A stretch of DNA of 51,031 bases. Origin: an uncultured Clostridia bacterium. Its GTDB lineage: Bacteria; Bacillota; Clostridia; Oscillospirales; Acutalibacteraceae. Position numbers and translations under genes: made by a program. The stretch's first letter is position 1. The number at the start of each line of letters is the position of its first letter. This document shows, one piece after another, positions 32,818-41,465 of this stretch. The notes beneath the pieces were generated by a model. That model saw nothing but the letters and a program-made list of their open reading frames with translations, had not been told where the DNA came from and made no database searches. The stretch is taken from the NCBI GenBank assembly GCA_947581635.1, contig CANPVE010000014.1, positions 1 through 51,031 of the forward strand, in the 5' to 3' direction.

Positions 32818-33780
32818 ATGAAACGATGTGTTCCGCTGGAACCCGCGGCAGAGGCCGTTTGTAATCAAAGCGCTGTTCCGCCATTAATATTTCAATTGCC
32901 TCCTGAGCAGGGCAGAGAGACACTGGAAAAGGCCCAGGATTCCCCTGTATATAAATATCCTGCCGATATATCTGTAAAAAAAATCAACACAGGAAAATGG
33001 GGGACGATACCGGTCTATTTTGTTTTGCCTGAGTGTCATGCGCCGATTGAAAATGTTATTTTTTACATTCACGGCGCCGGGTGGGTGTTTGGCAGTTTTC
33101 ATACCCATGAAAAACTCGTTAGAGAGCTTGCCGCAAGAACTAATTCGCTGATTGTATTCCCTGAATATACCCGTTCACCCGAAGCAAAGTATCCTGTAGC
33201 AATAGAGCAGTGCTATTTTATACTTTCTCACATTTGGCAAATAATCGGAGATTCGTGTCACAACATCTGCCGAAACACATTGACCGTCGCAGGTGACAGC
33301 GTTGGCGGCAACATGGCAATTGCAATGGTATTTATGTCAAGGTGTAGAAACGGTCCTAAAATTCAAAAATTGCTTTTGTATTACCCTGTCACAAATGCCT
33401 GCTTTGATACGTCAACTTACCGTAAATTTGCAGTTAATTACTATTTGTACCGCGATGGAATGAAATGGTTTTGGCAACAATATACATCATGTGAAGCTGA
33501 TAGAAACCAAATTACTGCCTCTCCTCTGCGTGCAAGCATAGATTGTCTTAAAGGATTTCCTGAAACTATGATTATCAACGGTCAAGCAGATGTTTTGCGC
33601 AGTGAGGGAGAGGCATTTGGAGAAAAACTGCGCTGTGCAGGCGTGGAGGTTACTGCGCTGCGAGTGCAAGGTACGATTCATGATTTTGTCATGCTCAATT
33701 CACTCGATCAAACTAATGCCTGTCGTATAGCCATGGATGCCTCTATATGTTGGATTAACCGCAAAAATCAGTGCGTATAA
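32818..33780 (+). CDS. Alpha/beta hydrolase, HSL-type esterase
   Basis: The 320-residue protein shows the hormone-sensitive-lipase family pattern. HGAGW near residues 84-88 is the oxyanion motif (usually HGGGW), GDSVGG near 159-164 holds the nucleophile Ser, GQADVLRSEG near 255 the Asp, and TIHDF near 287 the His. Such enzymes hydrolyse short-chain acyl esters, for instance acetyl groups on sugars or xenobiotics. No signal peptide is visible, so it is cytoplasmic. AAGGAGA precedes the ATG. The gene is monocistronic. Confidence 0.9.
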   Translation: MKRCVPLEPAAEAVCNQSAVPPLIFQLPPEQGRETLEKAQDSPVYKYPADISVKKINTGKWGTIPVYFVLPECHAPIENVIFYIHGAGWVFGSFHTHEKLVRELAARTNSLIVFPEYTRSPEAKYPVAIEQCYFILSHIWQIIGDSCHNICRNTLTVAGDSVGGNMAIAMVFMSRCRNGPKIQKLLLYYPVTNACFDTSTYRKFAVNYYLYRDGMKWFWQQYTSCEADRNQITASPLRASIDCLKGFPETMIINGQADVLRSEGEAFGEKLRCAGVEVTALRVQGTIHDFVMLNSLDQTNACRIAMDASICWINRKNQCV

Positions 33781-33936
33781 ACTTGTTTGATATCAACAGG
33801 TTATTTTGCACTTGTAAAATGATGCCTAATGAGATAGTAACTTTTACGAGCGGCCTTTCATCTTTTTCACAATATATTTTTCACCACTTTAAGCCTGCAT
33901 ATTTTGGAAGTTATTTTGTTGATGGCAGTACAAAAA

Positions 33937-33967
33937 AAGCGCAGCAGTTGCGACAACTGCTGCGCTT
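33937..33967 (-). terminator. Terminator downstream of the DUF362 gene
   Basis: AAGCGCAGCAGTTG / CAACTGCTGCGCTT form a 14-bp perfect stem with a CGA loop. On the minus strand seven Ts follow, so it ends the DUF362 transcript. On the plus side the T run is missing. Confidence 0.85.
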
Positions 33968-34052
33968 ATAAGTTCTGACATTAACGGGTACGCCGATCAA
34001 GGAAAGTATTTTTTTATTATGCAGTTCGGATCTTTCCTATGATGGGTTGAAG

Positions 34053-35051
34053 TTAGGCAAACGGCACAAGATCTTTTACTGCGTCTTTTGGATTTATAAT
34101 TTTATCGTCATTGTCAATATCTATTAATGAATAGCGGTCATTGCCCATGCCCAATTCCTTCATATAGGAAAGCTGACGAAGCCCATGACGGGATTCGATT
34201 CGCTCTACAAGGTCGTGGTTCTCTTCAGCTTTCATGGCATAGATGAGGTCTATGCAGGCTTGATCCAAAGCGAGTATATCCAATGAGGCGCAAATTCCGA
34301 CGTTTGGAGTTACCACCGGCGCGGCGTTGATGCCCTCGCAGTCACACGAAACCGACATATTGCGCATGACATTGATGTATGCGATCTTTTTGCCGAAATA
34401 ATCCACTACAGCCTTGGTGGATTCAGTCATGCGTTCCATAAATTCCTCATAGCCGATGTCCCACTGATCGTCCTGGCCCGGAGTAGTGTGAATCATAGCT
34501 TTGCCAATCTTGCCGTCGGCGCAGCCAATTCCGATATTTTTATTGGAACCCCCAAATCCGCCAACGCTGTGTCCCTTAAAATGGGTAAGCGCAAGCAGTG
34601 AATCGTACTCAAGCAATGTCTTGCCCATAGACATCTCGGTAAACCATTTTCCTCCGTTAATCGGAAGAAAAGCCGTCCCATCGGCGTCGGTGATATCAAC
34701 CGGAGCAAAAGTCCAGCCATTTACCTTCAGAGTTTCCCGATGTTTTTCGGTAGTATCTCTGTCTCCCTCATAGTAAGAGTTTGTCTCTATGATAGCCGCG
34801 TTTTTCAGTTCGTTGTCCATCAGCATTTTCACCCAATCCCGAGGGATAATGTTGGGTCCATTTTTCTCACCAGTGTGAAGCTTGACGGCTACCTTACCTT
34901 CCAAAACATTCTTTACGCGTCCATAGATCTTGACTAAGCCCTCTGCACACAGATGACGGGTAAAAAATACAACCGATTCTCCGCCGGTGCGTTCTTCATA
35001 GGGAACGTAGTGCTCTCCGCCTGTTCCAGGAATTGCTTTTTTGATTGCCAT
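34053..35051 (-). CDS. DUF362 domain protein
   Basis: The 332-residue protein matches the DUF362 family: VAVKLHTGEKNGPNIIPRDWV near the start, AAIIETNSYYEGDRDTTEKH, LTHFKGHSVGGFGGSNKNIGIGCADGKIGKAMIH in the middle, and CASLDILALDQACIDLIYAM in the C-terminal half. Many DUF362 proteins carry an extra 2x[4Fe-4S] ferredoxin module, but no CX2CX2CX3C pattern is present here, so this is the short form. Function is not established; a redox or sulfur-related role is guessed for the family. AGGAGAGG precedes the ATG. Confidence 0.85.
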   Translation of the reverse strand: MAIKKAIPGTGGEHYVPYEERTGGESVVFFTRHLCAEGLVKIYGRVKNVLEGKVAVKLHTGEKNGPNIIPRDWVKMLMDNELKNAAIIETNSYYEGDRDTTEKHRETLKVNGWTFAPVDITDADGTAFLPINGGKWFTEMSMGKTLLEYDSLLALTHFKGHSVGGFGGSNKNIGIGCADGKIGKAMIHTTPGQDDQWDIGYEEFMERMTESTKAVVDYFGKKIAYINVMRNMSVSCDCEGINAAPVVTPNVGICASLDILALDQACIDLIYAMKAEENHDLVERIESRHGLRQLSYMKELGMGNDRYSLIDIDNDDKIINPKDAVKDLVPFA

Positions 35052-35301
35052 ATTGATCCTCTCCTTATATTGGTTCTATATTATTGTGGGAAAAATACTT
35101 GTGTTTCATGTGGACAAACTTTATACACAACAAATTTATTCACTGTTTATATTATAATACTCAAAGGACAAAATAGCAAGTACCCATCAGATAAATCTAT
35201 GGCAGCAGCATTTACTTTTTGCAATCACGAAAGTTTGAGGCCCCGCCCGCTTAACTCCGGTTTTTGAAAATTGATTTCCGTGGAGATAAATCATGTTTTG
35301 C

Positions 35302-35335
35302 TTTACAGACATATGATCTCTGTTGTATAATACAA
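35302..35335 (+). promoter_or_regulatory. Promoter with overlapping palindrome upstream of the sigma factor gene
   Basis: TTTACA (35302-35307), 18 bases, TATAAT (35326-35331). GTTGTAT-A-ATACAAC, a perfect 15-base palindrome at 35321-35335, overlaps the -10 box and could be a repressor site. Further down ACTCCAA (35371-35377) and TTGGGAGT (35391-35398) form a hairpin before the ribosome binding site. These account for the 369-bp gap; nothing else is seen in it. Confidence 0.55.
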
Positions 35336-35420
35336 CTTAGCTGCACGAATAAATAAAAAGATTCCATAAGACTCCAACCAAATAAGAATTTTGGGAGTTA
35401 TACAACAAGGGGGACGTCCG

Positions 35421-35945
35421 ATGGATCAGCAAACTGCCGACAAATTGATAATATCCGTGGCACGCGGCGACATGAAGGCGCTGGAGGCTCTGTATAATGC
35501 CATGTATCGTGAGATATACGGATATCTGTTGTCCATGCTTGGAAATACACACGCCGCAGAGGATCTCGCACAGGACACCTTTATTCGCGTATATAAATAC
35601 GCCCCAAAATTTATTCCCTCGGGGTGCGGCAAATCGTGGGTATATAAAATTGCAGGGCGGCTTGCGCTTACCTATTTCAGAAATAATGGCAAATATGATA
35701 TGGAGATTCCGGAATATGTTCCAACGGATGTTGATTCCGAAGAACAGGTGGTTGATTCTCAGGTGGTTGCGGAGGCGATGCGGAAAATTTCTGATGAGGA
35801 ACGGCAGATAATATCTCTTCACGCATTGTCCGGACTTACGTTGAGCGAGATAGCGGATATTCTCAATAAACCGCTCGGAACGGTAAAGTGGAAGCACGCG
35901 CAGGCAATAAAAAAGCTGCGCAATATTCTCCGTGATGATTTTTAG
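35421..35945 (+). CDS. Sigma-70 family RNA polymerase sigma factor (ECF-like)
   Basis: The 174-residue protein has sigma region 2 (LEALYNAMYREIYGYLLSMLGNTHAAEDLAQDTFIRVYKY) and region 4 (EERQIISLHALSGLTLSEIADILNKPLGTVKWKHAQAIKKLR), with no regions 1 or 3, as in ECF sigma factors. ATG at 35421 has AAGGGGGA upstream; the longer frame from 35391 has none. It lies 17 bases before a gene for a single-pass membrane protein, the common sigma/anti-sigma arrangement. Target promoters are unknown. Confidence 0.93.
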   Translation: MDQQTADKLIISVARGDMKALEALYNAMYREIYGYLLSMLGNTHAAEDLAQDTFIRVYKYAPKFIPSGCGKSWVYKIAGRLALTYFRNNGKYDMEIPEYVPTDVDSEEQVVDSQVVAEAMRKISDEERQIISLHALSGLTLSEIADILNKPLGTVKWKHAQAIKKLRNILRDDF

Positions 35946-35962
35946 GAATGGGGGCGACGGGT

Positions 35963-36517
35963 TTGAAGCAAAATGATAGAAATTATAAGAACGATATGGA
36001 ACAATTCAGTCAAAAATTATATAAAGCTGTAAATCAGCGCTCAAAAGACGTCGTGGTTCCACCATTTGACGCTGTGGTAGATAGGATAGCCCGGGTGGAT
36101 TCCATAGAAAGTTTTGAGCAGTTTTTTGGGGACAGCGCCAAATTATCGCGCGCGGCGAAATCAAGGAAAAGTCTGGTTCGGATATTTGGCATGGCTGCCG
36201 CCGCATTGGCGTTCACAATGTGCGGAATTTTAGTGGCCAGCGTGGTAAATTCGCGCTTATTTGATACGAACCAACAAAGTTCGGCATATTGTGAAGACTC
36301 TATGATACAGGAGGTACATTCCATGAGCGGGTCGGCTGAGGATAGTTACAACGGGGAAGATACCAAGAAATCTGAAGCGCTCATGGAAGATGCATATATT
36401 GCGCAAGACGCTGCCGATGTGTATTCACATGACTGTGCAGAGGTGATAATCTCGGGGGGGAGAAAGCTGTTTGTTCCTCTTGAGGAGTTGGAAGCCGCGA
36501 TTGATGGCGGTGATTAA
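35963..36517 (+). CDS. Probable membrane-anchored anti-sigma factor
   Basis: The 184-residue protein has a cytoplasmic N-terminal region of about 75 residues, one TM (IFGMAAAALAFTMCGILVASVV) near 75-96, and an acidic extracytoplasmic part of about 90 residues. Gene order and topology suggest an anti-sigma factor for the preceding ECF sigma factor. No zinc-binding HX3CX2C motif is present, so this is inference from context. TTG at 35963 is preferred, as GGGGG at 35950-35954 serves it; ATG at 35948 would overlap that site. I do not recognise the extracytoplasmic domain. Confidence 0.65.
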   Translation: MKQNDRNYKNDMEQFSQKLYKAVNQRSKDVVVPPFDAVVDRIARVDSIESFEQFFGDSAKLSRAAKSRKSLVRIFGMAAAALAFTMCGILVASVVNSRLFDTNQQSSAYCEDSMIQEVHSMSGSAEDSYNGEDTKKSEALMEDAYIAQDAADVYSHDCAEVIISGGRKLFVPLEELEAAIDGGD

Positions 36518-36549
36518 TCAATATTGGATTGCCAAACATAAGAAAATGA

Positions 36550-36587
36550 AAAGCACGGAACTTTGTTTGCAAAGCCGCGCTTTCTTT
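36550..36587. terminator. Terminator between the anti-sigma and L,D-transpeptidase genes
   Basis: Stems AAAGC/GCTTT, CGG/CCG and CTTTG/CAAAG are stacked with small bulges, with T-rich sequence on the 3' side (TTTCTTT). It lies between convergent genes and may act on both strands. Confidence 0.6.
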
Positions 36588-36592
36588 ATGGA

Positions 36593-37726
36593 TCAATTGT
36601 TATAAGGGTTATTTTTATTGGTGTCGGTGGGATCCCAGCCGCTGTAGTTTGCCCCGTCGATTCGTGGTACTATAGTCCGTGTGACTATGCCTGTCGGCGC
36701 GTAATCGTCTACCACTCTGACGAATGTGCCAATCGGACAGTTATCGTAAATCCACTTGGAATCACGGAAACAAAGCCTTATGCAGCCCGACGAAGCAGGA
36801 GTACCGAGTTTGTCATATGAGGAGTTTGACATTGTTCCGGCGTTGCGTCGATTGTAGGGAATGGAGTGAAAAAGATACCCGCTGCTGAAAGATGAGGCGT
36901 ACTGCGTATAGCAATTGCCTATCATCAGCCGCCAGCGATATTTGCTGTGGATTCTGTAACTGCCCGTTCTGGTGGGAGTTGACGATTTTCCGGATGAGCA
37001 GGTGAAAGCGATGCACACATCGTCGTCGGAGTCGTATATTGCGACAACCTGACTTTTAAGGTACACGTATATATAGTACGGGCTGGAAACGTCCGCAGTG
37101 TTTTGTGAATTAATGTCGCCCGCTGTGGTAGCTTTGGTTGCAGTTGTCGTTTTCGCAATGGTTTTCGTGGTTGTCGCGGTTGTTGTAGTGACAACGGCTG
37201 CCGCTGTGGTGGTGGATTCCGCAACGGCACTTGTTTGATGAGTGGCCAATGCTGAATCACCAGACGTTGCAGCGCTTGTTGGAGTTGAAGCGTCTGAGTT
37301 AAACGACGAACGTTGGTTGTCAATATCGCCGGAAACGGCCGTGACGCCGAATATATTTTTTATTACGTGCTCTTTCAGTTCCGACAGGCTGCCGCTCGGC
37401 ATAAATATTATCCATGCTATTAACGCCGCAAGAAAGGCTATCAGTACTCCCTTTGCAGCCAAGCCCACATAGCCGGCGAATGTTGATTTACCGGATTTAT
37501 CTTCCGCGCCTTTATCTGAATGTTTCACATCCCTGGTTACGATTGTATTGGAAGTCGTATTGTGTCCGCCGCCATGATCTGATTTTGACGTCGCAATGGG
37601 TTCGGAATTTTGCGCCGCCTCAGGGCGCGCATTATGTGAATCGGTGTCCGATGCTTCTGCCGCTTTTGCGTTTAATTCGCTGTTTAATATATCAAACGGA
37701 TCAGGGGTGCTGCCGCTCTTTGTCAT
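36593..37726 (-). CDS. L,D-transpeptidase (YkuD) with Thr-rich linker
   Basis: The 377-residue protein has a cytoplasmic N-terminus, a TM near 89-108, a Ser/Thr/Ala-rich linker (about 140-205) and a YkuD catalytic domain. The active site shows HSIPY (His287) and SSGCIRL with catalytic Cys315. Such enzymes make 3-3 cross-links in peptidoglycan or anchor proteins, outside the membrane. GGGAGGTGA precedes the ATG. It lies 51 bases downstream of an unknown gene on the same strand, probably co-transcribed. The linker resembles that of the CAP protein at 41.5 kb. Confidence 0.93.
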   Translation of the reverse strand: MTKSGSTPDPFDILNSELNAKAAEASDTDSHNARPEAAQNSEPIATSKSDHGGGHNTTSNTIVTRDVKHSDKGAEDKSGKSTFAGYVGLAAKGVLIAFLAALIAWIIFMPSGSLSELKEHVIKNIFGVTAVSGDIDNQRSSFNSDASTPTSAATSGDSALATHQTSAVAESTTTAAAVVTTTTATTTKTIAKTTTATKATTAGDINSQNTADVSSPYYIYVYLKSQVVAIYDSDDDVCIAFTCSSGKSSTPTRTGSYRIHSKYRWRLMIGNCYTQYASSFSSGYLFHSIPYNRRNAGTMSNSSYDKLGTPASSGCIRLCFRDSKWIYDNCPIGTFVRVVDDYAPTGIVTRTIVPRIDGANYSGWDPTDTNKNNPYNN

Positions 37727-37777
37727 TCCGTCACCTCCCGCAGATTCGCGGATCCAAAATTATTGCCATCGCCGTCA

Positions 37778-38296
37778 TTATCGTCTGTTGTCGGCCTGAA
37801 CCGACTGCACTACCGAACTTATTGCTTTGCCAAACTCCGACCATTCCAAGGGAAATCTCGCCTGTCCTTTGGAATGTTTTTCGCTATTGTTGTTGGAGTA
37901 AATATCCACCCTCCAGCTTATACCTTCACGCTGTGACGGAAAATTGCTGCGCCAACTGAGGATATCTATGCTCTGAAGTACACCCAGAAATTTGAGCAGA
38001 TCGGCTCTGTTTGCTTTGAGAAAGGGAACGTCCTCCTCGAAAGAGTAGGTGTCAAAGTTTCGTATTGCCTCGCCATTTTCATCGTATGATATCAGTTCCA
38101 CGAATTTGCCGCCCTGAGCCTTTATGCTGCGGCGTTCGCCTGCCAAATCGCAGATTTCATCGTGCTGGCCGCACATTACCTTTTCGTTCTCAAAATCAAC
38201 CCATATGTAGTTAATGGGCGGATTTACATTCCACACGGCAAAGAAAAGTTCTGATATTCTGCTATACTCCTTGTTTATGTTTATCTGCTCAGACAA
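37778..38296 (-). CDS. Hypothetical protein upstream of the L,D-transpeptidase
   Basis: The 172-residue protein shows no signal peptide or TM. It is mixed alpha/beta in character, with a Trp-rich pattern (FFAVWNVNPPINYIWVDF, ILSWRSNFPSQREGISWRVDIYS). I do not recognise it. TTG at 38296 is chosen because GGGAGCG lies nine bases before it; the in-frame ATG at 38311 has no site and lies close to a TATAAT at 38331-38326. It likely forms an operon with the L,D-transpeptidase gene, but a functional link is not evident from sequence. Confidence 0.7.
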   Translation of the reverse strand: MSEQININKEYSRISELFFAVWNVNPPINYIWVDFENEKVMCGQHDEICDLAGERRSIKAQGGKFVELISYDENGEAIRNFDTYSFEEDVPFLKANRADLLKFLGVLQSIDILSWRSNFPSQREGISWRVDIYSNNNSEKHSKGQARFPLEWSEFGKAISSVVQSVQADNRR

Positions 38297-38408
38297 ATAA
38301 ATCGCTCCCATGCAGTTTGATAATTATTATACAATATCATTCTACTCCAATATTCCAAAAATATCAAGAGATCAAGTTAATATAATGTTTAAAATTACTG
38401 TTAATGCT

Positions 38409-39038
38409 TTACGGCTGCTCGATTTTAACGAACTTTTCTCCAATGATCTCCGCTTCGACGCTGCCGTTTGAAGCGTCCGCCAGCTTGGGCAGGAACGAGT
38501 TTAAATTCTCTCTCGCCATAGTGAATGCAATATTCACTTCAGCACCAAAATCCGTGTCGGTGACGAGACCGCCGCATTCGGGAATGAGAGAATTTATTCT
38601 GCCATACTGATTGTAGTCGCAGCATATACGGCAAAGCGCACACATTCGCATGACAGCTATACCTGCGGCGCTCACGCCCAGAGACGCTGCGTGACTGTAT
38701 GCCCTCACCAAACCACCGCCGCCGAGTAATACTCCCCCAAAATAGCGCGTAACCACAATCGCACAGTCAGTGAGACAGTTTTTTTGTATTACATTCAGCA
38801 CGGATATTCCCGCAGTTCCCGAAGGTTCGCCATCATCAGAATATCGTGATATGTTGCCGTCGCGCAGGCAATAGGCATATACGTTGTGTTTGGCGTCCCA
38901 GTGCTTGGATTTTATCTCGGCAATGAAATCCAGCGCCTCATGCTCGTGGCTCACCGGCTGCACATAGCATATAAACCTCGAGCGTTTTTCTGTGAATTCA
39001 TCGTGCCCGCTGTCCGCGGGAGTTCTGTATTCCTGCAA
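38409..39038 (-). CDS. YigZ family protein (IMPACT N-terminal domain)
   Basis: The 209-residue protein has the UPF0029/IMPACT signature: FTEKRSRFICYVQPV, AKHNVYAYCLRDGNISRYSDDGEPSGTAGISVLNVI and VVTRYFGGVLLGGGGLVRAYSHAA. The DUF1949 C-terminal part follows. Family members are implicated in translation control or stress in eukaryotes (IMPACT); the bacterial role is unknown. TTG at 39038 has GGAG upstream. It is a separate gene from its neighbours. Confidence 0.93.
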   Translation of the reverse strand: MQEYRTPADSGHDEFTEKRSRFICYVQPVSHEHEALDFIAEIKSKHWDAKHNVYAYCLRDGNISRYSDDGEPSGTAGISVLNVIQKNCLTDCAIVVTRYFGGVLLGGGGLVRAYSHAASLGVSAAGIAVMRMCALCRICCDYNQYGRINSLIPECGGLVTDTDFGAEVNIAFTMARENLNSFLPKLADASNGSVEAEIIGEKFVKIEQP

Positions 39039-39073
39039 AAATCTACACTCCGTTCATTGATAAAAAGTTCAAA

Positions 39074-40078
39074 TTACCAGTTCCACTCGGTGGCATAGCA
39101 CCATTGTCCCCCCGTCAGCTTGCCGAATATATATTTGTTGGAGGCGGATTCGCACATTACATACATCTTGTCCTCTCCGGGGATAAATTCTATTTCCTCC
39201 GACATGGGAGGCAGCTTCATAGAATATGAAAGCGCGGAGGAATCCAATTCATACAGTGGAATACCGGCAATTTCACCGTGTTGTTCCAGAGACTTTTCGT
39301 CATATGCGAGTATGTTGGAAAAGCTGATTCCGTATGATGTTGAAAGGAATATTTTGCCGTTGTGGAAGCACATTCCCTGTACCAGATCGGGGAGGGAATA
39401 GGCGGAAGTGGGATTTTGAGAAAGGCCGAACAGAGCGCCTTGATCGTCTGAAAATTCGTATGCCACAGCCAATGCCTGATTATAGTCACCAGAACGCGTG
39501 GTAATCTTATGACTTTTTTCAGTCGGATAGTTGGGGTCGCGGTAGAATTCACCGACGTACAACTTGCCATCGTGCACAGTTGTGAATGCTACGTCGATGT
39601 CCGTTCCATCGCCCAGCTTAGTTTCAAACCTGCCAAGGCAAGTGACAGTATCGTCGTTTGATGCCGAAAGTATTTCTTTGCGGTCATACACATACACACA
39701 GCCGTCGCTGCCGCCTGCGACATAAACATAATTGTCGGTGACGCTGAGACCGCCCGCATGGCAGACGAATGGATCCCCGTTTCGGGTGAGCATGGACACA
39801 CTCTTGAAGCTGCCGTTGTTTTTGTTTACCACATATATCGGGGAGGCCGAACCGTCGGTTTTATATCCAGTAACAAAGAAACTGCTCGAGTCCACGTCGT
39901 AGGATATTCCCTGCGCCACAAATCCCGCGTTGCAATCGGGGATTTTGAATGCCTTTTCTGACGCTTCGTAGTATTTCTGCACGGGAAGGCGAAAATAACA
40001 TCTTGCCGCCACCAATGTGACCAGAATTATTCCCGCAAAAACTATCAATGCCTTGGAAATCAATTTCTTTATCTTCAC
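39074..40078 (-). CDS. Membrane-anchored extracytoplasmic beta-propeller-like protein
   Basis: The 334-residue protein starts with an uncleaved or signal-type hydrophobic segment (residues about 9-28) after KIKK. The rest has repeated blade-like stretches: GFVAQGISYDVDSSSFFVTGY, PIYVVNKNNGSF, AGGLSVTDNYVYVAGGSDGCVYVYD, VHDGKLYVGEFY, and MCFHNGKIFLSTSYGIS. This is consistent with a beta-propeller; no catalytic motif is seen. GTG at 40078 has AGGAGG upstream. A terminator separates it from the upstream lipoprotein gene, so it may need its own promoter. Confidence 0.75.
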   Translation of the reverse strand: MKIKKLISKALIVFAGIILVTLVAARCYFRLPVQKYYEASEKAFKIPDCNAGFVAQGISYDVDSSSFFVTGYKTDGSASPIYVVNKNNGSFKSVSMLTRNGDPFVCHAGGLSVTDNYVYVAGGSDGCVYVYDRKEILSASNDDTVTCLGRFETKLGDGTDIDVAFTTVHDGKLYVGEFYRDPNYPTEKSHKITTRSGDYNQALAVAYEFSDDQGALFGLSQNPTSAYSLPDLVQGMCFHNGKIFLSTSYGISFSNILAYDEKSLEQHGEIAGIPLYELDSSALSYSMKLPPMSEEIEFIPGEDKMYVMCESASNKYIFGKLTGGQWCYATEWNW

Positions 40079-40109
40079 GTTGCTGCCTCCTGTTTAAAAA
40101 TAATAATAC

Positions 40110-40157
40110 AAAAACTACCCCAAAAAGCCGGACAGCATCAGCCCGACTCTTTGGGGT
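40110..40157 (-). terminator. Terminator of the lipoprotein gene
   Basis: On the minus strand ACCCCAAAGAGT pairs with a CTTTTTGGGGT arm across GC-rich sequence, and AGTTTTTG follows. It lies directly after the lipoprotein stop. Confidence 0.75.
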
Positions 40158-40201
40158 CAATCTTGTGGGTCAGTTTAATACGGCCGATTTAATCTATCAG
40201 C

Positions 40202-41116
40202 TTAGTTTACGTAAGATACACCGGAGACCTCGCTTATAATATTCGCCAGCTTGTTGAGCTTATCTTTTGAGAAACTGTCTATCAAAACACTTTTGCCTAT
40301 ATCGTTGATTATCGTGGGCTCAGCAATCAAGTTGTCTGTATTGATGATGACCTCCGGGAAATTCCAGTCAAACGCAAGTTTATTGCTGGGACCCAGCATA
40401 TCATAACATTTTTTGACGTCGCTCTTTATCTCGTCTTCGCTGCAATCGGCATTGTCTATCACAAACTGCATGAAATCGGCAGTATCAAGATCGAGCTGAT
40501 AGGACGATCCCGCCGTTGCCGTTTCTATGTTAGAAATACTGAATATAATGTCCAGGAATGTGGCCTCATCAAATTCGCCTTCCTGTTCAAGATATGGATA
40601 TTCGGCAGAGGGCTTAATATTCTCCGTGGAAAGCGCATCTTGAAGCGACTCAAAGAAAGCGTTGAAGTTCGCTATATTATTGTCACTGTATTGCTGAACG
40701 TCCGCTCCCCATGACTCCGAGCGCGTGCGATTAAAAGTTGAGCCAAGTTTCAACTCGGCGTCTACAATTGCCTGACATTTTGTGCCGAATTTCGCTTTCT
40801 CGTCATCGTTAAACTTTTCAATGTATTTGGAAAGCTCTGAACCGGCGTCGCTTCCGCTTACCAAGTTACTTTCGCTGACCACGCCAGGGTTGTCCTTGAT
40901 CCAATTCTTTATGTAAAAATTGGTTTCAAGTATTCTTTGTGATGAACCTGAAGATTCAACGTCACAATCTTTTATGTGGTCAAATATTTCCTGATATTTG
41001 GTCGGTGTACCCGAAGAATCACCGCTGTCACTTTTGTTGTCTGAGCAACCTGTGACAACAAACAGAGCGGAACAAATCAACCCGCACGCCAAAATGAGGC
41101 TTAAAATTTTTTTCAC
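40202..41116 (-). CDS. Putative lipoprotein of unknown function
   Basis: The 304-residue protein has a type II signal peptide ending VVTGC (Cys24), a Ser/Asp/Gly-rich spacer and an acidic helical mature region (KYQEIFDHIKDC..., EIFLDIIFSISNIETA-like stretch). No known domain is recognised. GTG at 41116 is chosen: AAAGGTGA lies about eight bases upstream, and the promoter at 41218-41246 would start transcription near 41211, which excludes the longer frame to 41215. It is probably a surface-exposed solute-binding or structural lipoprotein, but that is a guess. Confidence 0.78.
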   Translation of the reverse strand: MKKILSLILACGLICSALFVVTGCSDNKSDSGDSSGTPTKYQEIFDHIKDCDVESSGSSQRILETNFYIKNWIKDNPGVVSESNLVSGSDAGSELSKYIEKFNDDEKAKFGTKCQAIVDAELKLGSTFNRTRSESWGADVQQYSDNNIANFNAFFESLQDALSTENIKPSAEYPYLEQEGEFDEATFLDIIFSISNIETATAGSSYQLDLDTADFMQFVIDNADCSEDEIKSDVKKCYDMLGPSNKLAFDWNFPEVIINTDNLIAEPTIINDIGKSVLIDSFSKDKLNKLANIISEVSGVSYVN

Positions 41117-41217
41117 TTTGAATTTCACCTTTCTTAGCAAAAATTTGTGTAAATAAATCTCCCTTGATTTTAATCGGGGGCGGGATAAATTACTTACAAG
41201 AAGCTTATTACCCACGT

Positions 41218-41246
41218 ATTATACTACATATTAAAAATTAATTCAA
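41218..41246 (-). promoter_or_regulatory. Promoter of the lipoprotein gene
   Basis: On the minus strand TTGAAT (41246-41241), 17 bases, TATAAT (41223-41218). The leader of about 95 bases contains a short CCCCCGAT/ATC-type stem. Confidence 0.75.
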
Positions 41247-41387
41247 TGTAAATAACCTACAAATTTAAAAAATATAATAAAAATTTGTGATTTTATAAAA
41301 TTTATATGAGAAACATATAGTATGAAATAGGTGCTTTTTACATCTAAATACAAAATTATACATAATGATGATGGAATATATTGTGTA

Positions 41388-41417
41388 TTGACCCCAAAGC
41401 GGCAAATATGTTATGAT
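41388..41417 (+). promoter_or_regulatory. Promoter of the CAP-domain gene
   Basis: TTGACC (41388-41393), 18 bases, TATGAT (41412-41417), about 30 bases before the AGGAGG of the gene. It lies inside the upstream open frame, which argues that translation starts at 41466. Confidence 0.65.
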
Positions 41418-41465
41418 TATGTCACGGGAAATAAAAATCCCCAAAAAATCAAGGAGGTTTTCACA

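Noticed and set aside
32235..33970. Integrated element using tRNA-Arg as attachment site
   Set aside because: No integrase, and no repeat of the tRNA 3' end (GTTCAAATCCC) was seen downstream.
41117..41215. Longer N-terminus for the lipoprotein at 40202
   Set aside because: It lacks a ribosome binding site, would bury the signal peptide and coincides with the predicted transcription start.
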